Below are positions 1 through 4,365 of a DNA stretch of 6,169 nucleotides, piece after piece; positions within the stretch are counted from its first letter, which is position 1, and every line of letters starts with the position of its first letter. The position numbers and the translations under genes are program-made. A model generated the notes under the pieces. It made no database searches and was not told the origin of the DNA. It saw only the letters and a program-made list of their open reading frames with translations. Source of the DNA: Candidatus Zixiibacteriota bacterium (GTDB lineage: Bacteria > Zixibacteria > MSB-5A5 > SM1-73); assembly GCA_020341875.1 (NCBI GenBank), contig CP070839.1, positions 1,008,568 through 1,014,736 on the forward strand, read 5' to 3'.

Positions 1-293
1 TCCGCTGTAACTTCCCGTAAATCAACACGCTGCAGCGTCGCTTGCGAAGTCTGCTGAAAAGCTGACTGTCCATATTGGTCCGTATTTGTATAGACGAGTC
101 CATATTGAACGGGTGCAACGGAGGCGAAACCGATGCGTTCTTGTTTGATCGACCGTCGGTTCTTTGGCCCGAAGGCTCCTGCAAATATCGTATTTACTGA
201 GAGCTTTGATGCAAAGATTCCAGACCTTGTGATCTGAGTCGGTCTACAGGAAAAGAAGATCTGAGGAAGAAGTATAGAAAAAAGAAGATCCAA
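1..293 (-). CDS. Possible partial ORF, product unknown
   Basis: On the minus strand one frame is open from the window edge back to a TAA at 321-323, about 106 codons. The segment encoded by roughly 1-190 reads like ordinary protein, with stretches such as FAGAFGPKNRRSIKQERIGF and VAPVQYGLVYTNTDQYGQ. No ATG or GTG is available. The only usual start codon in frame is a TTG at 293-291, and no ribosome binding site precedes it. The first 20 or so residues are F/L/S-rich only because the + strand there is a purine run, so the true start may lie further in, or this may be a gene remnant. I do not recognise a family. A second minus frame is also open at the edge, and a + strand mini-ORF overlaps, so this is uncertain. 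Confidence 0.25.
   Translation of the reverse strand, partial: MDLLFSILLPQIFFSCRPTQITRSGIFASKLSVNTIFAGAFGPKNRRSIKQERIGFASVAPVQYGLVYTNTDQYGQSAFQQTSQATLQRVDLREVTA
68..107. repeat. 10-bp direct repeat GTCCATATTG
   Basis: GTCCATATTG occurs at 68-77 and again at 98-107, exactly 30 bp apart, close to three helical turns. That spacing would put two protein-binding sites on the same DNA face. The pair lies 26 bases upstream of the possible + strand mini-ORF at 133. If the minus-strand ORF is real instead, the repeat is inside coding sequence and may be fortuitous. Confidence 0.4.
133..237 (+). CDS. Possible 34-aa small protein, unknown
   Basis: An ATG at 133 is preceded by a strong Shine-Dalgarno GGAGG (120-124) at 8 bases spacing, and reads 34 codons to TGA at 235-237. 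The peptide begins MRSCLIDRRFFGPKAPAN and ends DAKIPDLVI. It shows no signal peptide, membrane segment or motif that I recognise. The good ribosome binding site and the direct repeat upstream favour it. Its short length and an overlapping minus-strand open frame count against it. It could be a truncated gene start or chance. Confidence 0.2.
   Translation: MRSCLIDRRFFGPKAPANIVFTESFDAKIPDLVI
251..290. repeat. 11-bp direct repeat in a purine-rich tract
   Basis: AAAAGAAGATC occurs at 251-261 and 280-290, and each copy is followed within 10 bases by TGAGG. The whole stretch from about 247 to 306 is strongly purine-rich on the + strand. It looks like local duplication within a simple-sequence tract. 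I see no function. Confidence 0.4.
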
Positions 294-412
294 TTGAGGT
301 AGGTGGATTCGGGGACGATTTTAAAACTTTCTTAGTTACCTGGGGTTTCAGTCCTCCACTCTTTGAAGACACTCAGAAGGAAGTCTCGGTTTGAGTACCA
401 CACCAACGGGCC

Positions 413-475
413 AGACTGGAGCGGACGCGTACGCGCTGCTATCTGAAACGCATGTGCGGGTCCGAATCCCAGTCT
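413..475 (+). other. Possible stem with internal palindrome
   Basis: AGACTGG (413-419) is perfectly complementary to CCAGTCT (469-475), giving a 7-bp stem around 49 bases. Inside it lies the 10-bp perfect palindrome CGCGTACGCG (426-435). The 3' strand of the stem overlaps the tRNA-like fragment at 458-483, so the two structures exclude each other. It could be a structured RNA, a protein-binding palindrome or coincidence. Confidence 0.25.
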
Positions 476-483
476 CCCCGCCA
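458..483 (+). pseudogene. tRNA 3'-end fragment (serine-type)
   Basis: GGGTCCGAATCCC (458-470) has the form of a tRNA T-arm, with T-loop TCCGAAT at 461-467. Counting on, the T-stem 3' strand CCCAG (468-472), acceptor 3' strand TCTCCCC (473-479), discriminator G (480) and CCA (481-483) all fall at exact canonical spacing. A G discriminator and a TCTCC-type acceptor ending are common in serine tRNAs. No matching 5' half is present: the expected acceptor GGGGAGA, a D-arm and an anticodon arm are missing, and T-stem positions 49-50 (GC) do not pair with 64-65 (AG). I therefore read it as a fragment of the kind left at integration sites in tRNA genes, not a working tRNA. Confidence 0.45.
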
Positions 484-585
484 TAAGTCAGTGGACAACC
501 ATAACTTATGTAACCTATGCCCAAGAGGAGAGAAAGAGGCTCGAACCTTATTGCCGGTAAGCTGCTGGCTTTAAAGAGAATATTA

Positions 586-607
586 CTTGAGTCCTCAGGG
601 AGTCAAG
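586..607 (+). other. Stem-loop with G/G internal mismatch
   Basis: CTTGA (586-590) pairs with TCAAG (603-607). Inside, after a G/G mismatch, TCC (592-594) pairs with GGA (599-601) around the loop TCAG. No T-run follows, so it is not a usual intrinsic terminator. Function unknown. Confidence 0.3.
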
Positions 608-690
608 CTCGAAGCGCCACCCATTTAACTCTTAGCTAACTTGTTCTGCCAAACCCAACAAGATCCCCGGGGCATACTACCCAGAGAACG

Positions 691-718
691 ACCCGGCTGC
701 TAATCCATTTGGCTGGGT
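691..718 (+). other. 8-bp hairpin
   Basis: ACCCGGCT (691-698) pairs with GGCTGGGT (711-718), including two G-T wobbles, around a 12-base loop. A second nested hairpin follows at 750-780: TTGGG with CCCAG, and inside it GGGGA with TCCCC. These may only reflect the GC-rich composition here, or may be part of a folded RNA. No T-tract follows either. Confidence 0.25.
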
Positions 719-960
719 AGGAAGCCAAGGAGTGGCATGTCAGGTTCCCTTGGGTAGTGGTGTGGGGAGGGTTCCCCCAGACCGGGTGTAAATAGGGATT
801 GGCAGGGTGCCACGGCTGGGCCAAAGCAGAAGTGGATGCCCGAGTGTGATTTGTGATCCAGAGTCAGCAGCTACATCGGGATTTTGTTAGGAAAGGAACT
901 GTTCGGGCTTTACTCTGAAGCTCTCGAATTCTCGGGAACTTGCCTGAGATGGGTTAAATC

Positions 961-989
961 TTGATATTTCTTTAAGAAACCATTATCCT
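961..989 (+). promoter_or_regulatory. Candidate sigma-70 promoter with internal inverted repeat
   Basis: TTGATA (961-966, five of six to the -35 consensus) and TATCCT (984-989, four of six to the -10 consensus) are 17 bases apart. Transcription would start near 996, leaving a leader of about 110 bases before the DUF523-DUF1722 gene at 1105. The spacer holds a perfect inverted repeat, TTTCTT-T-AAGAAA (967-979), a classic place for a repressor operator. A related repeat precedes the photolyase gene. Confidence 0.35.
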
Positions 990-1092
990 TGAAGAGTCAA
1001 CCGGGTCAATGGTGCGGCAATTAACCGTGTTCGTAGCAGTCGTTGCGCACCTATGCCGGTCATTCGGTCTGCAACTTGTTCGACAGATTGTG

Positions 1093-1100
1093 GAGAAGGA
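1093..1100 (+). promoter_or_regulatory. Ribosome binding site deciding the 1105 start
   Basis: GAGAAGGA lies 4 bases before ATG 1105. Neither the upstream in-frame ATG at 1009 nor the downstream one at 1120 has an equally good Shine-Dalgarno match, so this site supports 1105 as the start. Confidence 0.6.
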
Positions 1101-1104
1101 TTGG

Positions 1105-2073
1105 ATGAAAGGATTCAACATGCCGGTTGTGGTCATCAGCAAGTGCGTTGAATTTGACAACTGCAGGTATAACGGCCTCATGATCTCCAGCGACGTGGTG
1201 CGAAAGCTTGTTCCGCACGTCGACTTCCGTCCCGTCTGCCCGGAAGTTGAGATCGGCTTGGGAGTCCCCCGAGACCCGATTCGCGTGGTCAAAATGGATG
1301 GAAATCTGAGGCTGGTTCAGCCCGCAACTGACAGGGATGTGACGGAGAAGATGGAGCGGTTTGCCAGATCGTTTTTAGACAATCTTGAGGAGGTCGACGG
1401 CTTCATACTCAAAGGCCGCTCTCCATCATGCGGCATAAAGGACGTCAAAGCATATTCCGGTTCGTCGAAGCGAATGTCGGTGTCACGAGCCAGAGGTCTG
1501 TTCGCCGACGCAGTAATGCGGAGATTCCCCGACTCAGCCATAGAGGAGGAAGGCCGGCTGACCAACTTCAGAATCAGAGAACACTTCCTTACGAAGCTCT
1601 TCGCTTTGGCTCGCTTTCGCCAGGTCAAACTCGGCAAATCGATGAAGGAGCTGGTGAGATTTCAAACCGTGAACAAATACCTGTTGATGGCATACAGCCA
1701 AAAGGAGCTAAGAGCATTGGGGAAGGTCGTGGCCAACCAAGAGAGGAAACCCGTAGAGCAGGTGCTCAGAGACTACCAGAAGAACCTCAGCAACGCGCTT
1801 GCCAAAGCTCCCAGGGATGTCTCGTATATAAATGTCCTGATGCATCTGATGGGGCACTTTTCGGAAAGACTTTCCCCGCATGAGAGATCGTTCTTCCTAA
1901 ACACTTTGGAGGAATACCGGGACGAAAGGGTGCCTTTAAGCGTACCTCTGGGGATTCTGAAGTCTTGGGCAATCAGGTTCGAAGACGATTACCTTTCCCG
2001 ACAGACCCTGGTCCAACCCTTTCCCGAGGAGTTGACGGATGTCTCGGACTCCGGCAAAGGAAGAAGGATTTAG
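1105..2073 (+). CDS. DUF523-DUF1722 protein (TudS/YbgA-type)
   Basis: This is a 322-residue cytoplasmic protein with two domains, the usual length for the fused family. Residues about 6-150 are DUF523, with SKCVEFDNCRYNG (C14, C20), RPVCPEVEIGLGVPRDPIR (C45) and LKGRSPSCGIKDVKAY (C109). Residues about 185-312 are DUF1722, with KYLLMAYSQKELRALGKVVA, INVLMHLMGHFSERL, a YR...PLSVPL segment and a PFPEEL end. DUF523 proteins of the TudS group are [4Fe-4S] desulfidases converting thiouracil or thiouridine to uracil or uridine; C14, C45 and C109 are the likely cluster ligands. DUF1722 is the domain of E. coli YbgA, whose gene sits beside phrB, and here too a photolyase lies downstream. I chose ATG 1105 because GAGAAGGA (1093-1100) lies 4 bases before it and homology begins there. 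An in-frame ATG at 1009 would add 32 non-family residues with no good ribosome binding site. Family assignment is firm; the substrate is inferred. Confidence 0.92.
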   Translation: MKGFNMPVVVISKCVEFDNCRYNGLMISSDVVRKLVPHVDFRPVCPEVEIGLGVPRDPIRVVKMDGNLRLVQPATDRDVTEKMERFARSFLDNLEEVDGFILKGRSPSCGIKDVKAYSGSSKRMSVSRARGLFADAVMRRFPDSAIEEEGRLTNFRIREHFLTKLFALARFRQVKLGKSMKELVRFQTVNKYLLMAYSQKELRALGKVVANQERKPVEQVLRDYQKNLSNALAKAPRDVSYINVLMHLMGHFSERLSPHERSFFLNTLEEYRDERVPLSVPLGILKSWAIRFEDDYLSRQTLVQPFPEELTDVSDSGKGRRI

Positions 2074-2172
2074 GCTGGTTATCCTGCGGCGAATTGGATT
2101 GTTGAGGGTAGTGAAAGGTTTCCGACAGAAGATAGTCCATAGGACCCGGAACCCTGTGCAAGCCTTTTGAAA

Positions 2173-2190
2173 GCTCTTCTTGAGCGGGAG
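2173..2190 (+). promoter_or_regulatory. Small hairpin plus RBS for the TTG-start gene
   Basis: GCTC (2173-2176) pairs with GAGC (2182-2185) around TTCTT, and the Shine-Dalgarno GGGAG (2186-2190) follows at once, 5 bases before the TTG at 2196. The ribosome binding site makes TTG the start. The rest of the 122-base spacer (2074-2195) shows no terminator with a T-run and no clear promoter. Confidence 0.4.
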
Positions 2191-2195
2191 CGAAC

Positions 2196-3656
2196 TTGTT
2201 AGTAACCAGATCAATTCTGGTCACCGGGGCCACCGGATACATTGGCGGTCGGCTGGTACCTCGCCTACTGGATGCAGGTTACGGGGTGCGGGTGATGGTA
2301 AGGGACTGCAGTCGCTTGCAGGGTCGAACCTGGCTGAAGCGGGTAGAAGCGGTGCAGGGTGATGCTTTTGAACCCGGCAGCCTGCCTGAGGCCATGAAGA
2401 ATATTGAGGCTGCCTACTACTTCATTCACAGCCTTTATGGTGGGGCGGACTTTCACCAACGCGACTTGTCTGCCGCCCGGAGTTTCGGAAGCGCGGCTCG
2501 GGAAGCCGGAGTCCGGCGGATCGTATATCTCGGTGGTCTCGGTGACCCAGAGTCAAGACTTTCGGAGCACCTGCGTTCCCGCCAGCTGACGGGAGTTGCT
2601 CTGCGGGAAGCCGGCGTGTCTGTTACGGAGTTCAGGGCGGCGATCATCGTCGGTTCGGGGAGCGCATCCTTCGAGATGATAAGGTATCTAACTGAGAGGA
2701 TCCCCGTCATGATCTGCCCTCGTTGGGTCTTCAGCCGAATACAGCCCATTGCCATCGACGACGTGATGGAGTATTTGGTTTTGGCATTGAAGAACCCGGA
2801 AACTGCAGACCGGACAATCGAGATCGGCGGAGCAGACGTGTTGACCTACGCCGACACCATGATGCGCTACGCCGAAATTCGAGGCTTGAGGCGGGTCATA
2901 GTTCCCGTGCCTGTTCTTTCACCCAGCCTGTCTTCTCACTGGGTTCAATGGGTAACACCGGTGTCGGCCAGAATCGCCCGCCCCCTGATTGAGGGAGTGC
3001 GCAACGATGTCCTGGTCACCGACGACTCAGCCGGCCGCCTATTCCCAAAGATAGCCCCGATGGGTTATGCGGCCGCGGTTAAGCTTGCGCTGTCGGATCT
3101 TGAGTCCGGGAGAATAGAGACGGCTTGGACGGACGCGCTAATCACTAGTCAGCGTGACGTCTCACCGGCCAGACTAGTGGTCCGGGAAGGTTTGATGATC
3201 AAGGCTTGGCAGCGCACGGTGAGATCGACGCCCGAAAGGTTTTACCGCATATGCGCTGGGCTGGGAGGCAAACGGGGCTGGCTTTATGCCAACGGCGCCT
3301 GGCGACTGCGGGGCATTGCCGACAGCCTGGTGGGAGGAGTGGGCCTGCGCCGAGGCCGTCGCCATCCGGACCAGCTGAGAGCAGGAGATGCAGTGGATTT
3401 CTGGCGGGTTGAGGTAGTGGAGCAGAATCGGCTGCTCCGGCTGCGATCCGAGATGAAGGCTCCCGGTCGACTATGGCTCCAATTCGAAGCACATGGTCGC
3501 CCTCAAGTAGAAACATTGGTGACACAGACCCTTTATTACGCTCCCAGGGGACTGCTCGGGCTGCTTTACTGGTATCTCTTTTATCCTCTTCATGCATTGG
3601 TGTTCTCCGGACTGATCAGAAGAGTAGCCCAAATGGCAGAGAACTCGATCAACTGA
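2196..3656 (+). CDS. SDR-family NAD(P)-binding protein, DUF2867 type
   Basis: This is a 486-residue protein. Its N-terminal half is an atypical (NmrA-like, extended) short-chain dehydrogenase fold: ILVTGATGYIGGRL (7-20) carries the GxxGxxG dinucleotide loop, and R36 after the second strand (VRVMVRD) suggests NADP(H). YYFIHSL (74-80) and YLGGLGD (111-117) are typical of this subgroup. From about residue 325 a DUF2867 domain follows, with GWLYANGAWRLRGIADSLVG, GVGLRRGR, a GDAVDFWRVE segment and a hydrophobic end (about 451-475, LLGLLYWYLFYPLHALVF) that could touch the membrane. I see no standard Tyr-x3-Lys catalytic pair, as expected for the atypical class, so the reaction is unknown. Length fits the family (about 480-500). 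Genes of this type often occur with phr and DUF523/DUF1722 genes, which suggests a role in light or oxidative stress. The start is TTG, set by GGGAG at 2186-2190 and by the Rossmann loop lying right after it. Confidence 0.9.
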   Translation: MLVTRSILVTGATGYIGGRLVPRLLDAGYGVRVMVRDCSRLQGRTWLKRVEAVQGDAFEPGSLPEAMKNIEAAYYFIHSLYGGADFHQRDLSAARSFGSAAREAGVRRIVYLGGLGDPESRLSEHLRSRQLTGVALREAGVSVTEFRAAIIVGSGSASFEMIRYLTERIPVMICPRWVFSRIQPIAIDDVMEYLVLALKNPETADRTIEIGGADVLTYADTMMRYAEIRGLRRVIVPVPVLSPSLSSHWVQWVTPVSARIARPLIEGVRNDVLVTDDSAGRLFPKIAPMGYAAAVKLALSDLESGRIETAWTDALITSQRDVSPARLVVREGLMIKAWQRTVRSTPERFYRICAGLGGKRGWLYANGAWRLRGIADSLVGGVGLRRGRRHPDQLRAGDAVDFWRVEVVEQNRLLRLRSEMKAPGRLWLQFEAHGRPQVETLVTQTLYYAPRGLLGLLYWYLFYPLHALVFSGLIRRVAQMAENSIN

Positions 3657-3724
3657 AAAGGCCAGGGCGCTTGGGGTCTGCATCAAAAGCAGGATGCCTA
3701 GGAGTGAAAGCGGTTCAGCAATCG

Positions 3725-3747
3725 AGGATTGTCAATCCTAAGGGGAG
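3725..3747 (+). promoter_or_regulatory. Hairpin abutting the RBS of the PPOX-like gene
   Basis: AGGATT (3725-3730) pairs perfectly with AATCCT (3734-3739) around GTC, and the strong Shine-Dalgarno AAGGGGAG (3740-3747) starts on the next base, 8 bases before ATG 3756. The CCT of the stem could alternatively pair with the AGG of the ribosome binding site, so the hairpin might tune translation. This is inference from pairing alone. Confidence 0.4.
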
Positions 3748-3755
3748 AATCGAGC

Positions 3756-4226
3756 ATGGATTCCAAGCATGAAACTTCGATCAAAAGGGCGGTGCAGCGG
3801 CTATTCGCGAAACAGAGACTGGCCTGCCTGGCAACCTCGGGTGCCAGGCAACCTCATACCAGTCTGGTGGCCTTCGCCGCCACGGACGATCTCGAAGCCA
3901 TCTTGTTTGCCACCGCGAAGTCGAGCAGGAAATACGTGTGCCTTAAGGCCAACGACCGGGTGTCGATGCTCATAGACGACAGGACCAACCGCATTACAGA
4001 TTTCAAAAAGGGAACCGCTGTAACGGTCGTCGGCAGAGCCGAGGAGCTGGACACAGATAGAGGTAACAGATACCTGAAGCTGTACACAAAGCGGCACCCT
4101 TATCTGGAGGAGTTTGTCGAATCTCAGCAGTCCAGCTTGTTCAGAATCGAGGTCGCAACTTACCGTCTTGTGACTAGATTTCAACAAGTAGAAGAACTTC
4201 ACATGAGACGCCGTGTTGGACATTAG
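3756..4226 (+). CDS. Pyridoxamine 5'-phosphate oxidase-like flavoprotein
   Basis: This 156-residue cytoplasmic protein has the FMN-binding split-barrel pattern of the PPOX superfamily. A short N-terminal helix (about 6-19) is followed by LACLATSGARQPHTSLVAFA (22-41), then ILFATAKSSRKYVCLKAND (49-67), whose ATAKSSRKY is the usual FMN-phosphate contact region, VSMLIDDRTN (69-78) and a GTAVTVVGRAEEL strand (86-98). Length fits the small single-domain members. These bind FMN, F420 or sometimes heme, and do varied redox chemistry; which applies cannot be told here, and true PNPOx activity is unlikely. I chose ATG 3756 because AAGGGGAG lies 8 bases upstream. An in-frame TTG at 3729 would add nine residues and put the hairpin and the RBS inside the coding region. 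It lies between the SDR and photolyase genes, with gaps of 99 and 139 bases. Confidence 0.85.
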   Translation: MDSKHETSIKRAVQRLFAKQRLACLATSGARQPHTSLVAFAATDDLEAILFATAKSSRKYVCLKANDRVSMLIDDRTNRITDFKKGTAVTVVGRAEELDTDRGNRYLKLYTKRHPYLEEFVESQQSSLFRIEVATYRLVTRFQQVEELHMRRRVGH

Positions 4227-4267
4227 TGCTTGGATTCATTAAACATGAGAACCGGCTATACGTACCC

Positions 4268-4349
4268 CAGACAGATCATCGGCCGTCTGAGCTGTAGGAT
4301 CTTCGGTCCTTGAGCATAGCTCTGCACAAAAGTGATGGTTCTAAAGAAC
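4268..4349 (+). promoter_or_regulatory. Hairpin-rich phr leader with inverted repeat
   Basis: The 139-base gap before the photolyase holds three consecutive small stems: CAGAC/GTCTG (4268-4289), AGGATC/GGTCCT with a G-T pair (4296-4310) and GAGC/GCTC (4312-4322). A tight inverted repeat GTTCT-AA-AGAAC (4338-4349) follows, ending 16 bases before the ATG. There is no T-tract, so I do not call a terminator. I find no convincing -35/-10 pair. The inverted repeat resembles the one at 967-979 upstream of the DUF523 gene and is the best operator candidate here. Confidence 0.35.
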
Positions 4350-4365
4350 AAAGCAGTCAAGTGAT

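Larger units (their letters stand above)
517..964 (+). pseudogene. Possible decayed coding region, unknown
   Basis: Three overlapping open segments follow one another on the + strand in different frames. They run 517-639 (40 codons from an ATG with no ribosome binding site), 636-791 (51 codons, with the protein-like stretch PGAYYPENDPAANPFGWVG) and 758-964 (68 codons, interrupted once by TGA at 854-856, with PGVNRDWQGATAGPKQKW and GKELFGLYSEALEFSG). Together they would make one gene of about 150 codons broken by two frameshifts and a stop. Open stretches of this length also arise by chance at this base composition, and I recognise no family, so it is only a candidate. Otherwise I see no intact gene between 484 and 1008. 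Confidence 0.15.

Noticed and set aside
311..483. A tmRNA or intron-containing tRNA, with GGGGACG (311-317) pairing with the acceptor strand at 473-479
   Set aside because: Only five clean pairs form, the span is about 170 bases where tmRNA is about 350, the discriminator is G rather than A, and the conserved tmRNA 5' sequence and D-arm are absent.
393..483. A complete serine or selenocysteine tRNA
   Set aside because: There is no matching 5' acceptor strand, D-arm or anticodon stem, and the 12 bases between T-loop and discriminator fit a canonical tRNA, not the 13 of bacterial tRNA-Sec.
636..824. Minus-strand 62-codon ORF
   Set aside because: It has no ribosome binding site, its composition is rich in P, W and H and unlike a normal protein, and an equally open + frame covers the same bases.
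1009..1104. An N-terminal extension of the DUF523 protein starting at ATG 1009
   Set aside because: The 32 extra residues do not resemble the family, the ATG lacks a good ribosome binding site, and ATG 1105 has one.
972..1292. Minus-strand 106-codon ORF
   Set aside because: It is mostly antisense to the well-supported DUF523-DUF1722 gene and shows no recognisable motif.
3199..3597. Minus-strand 132-codon ORF inside the SDR gene
   Set aside because: It is fully antisense to the DUF2867 domain, whose family motifs are clear.
3729..3755. A TTG start for the PPOX-like protein
   Set aside because: The strong Shine-Dalgarno at 3740-3747 serves ATG 3756, and a hairpin fills the extra codons.
4301..4306. 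A C(TTCG)G tetraloop hairpin in the phr leader
   Set aside because: The next two base pairs fail in that register; the alternative pairing AGGATC/GGTCCT with loop TTC is better.
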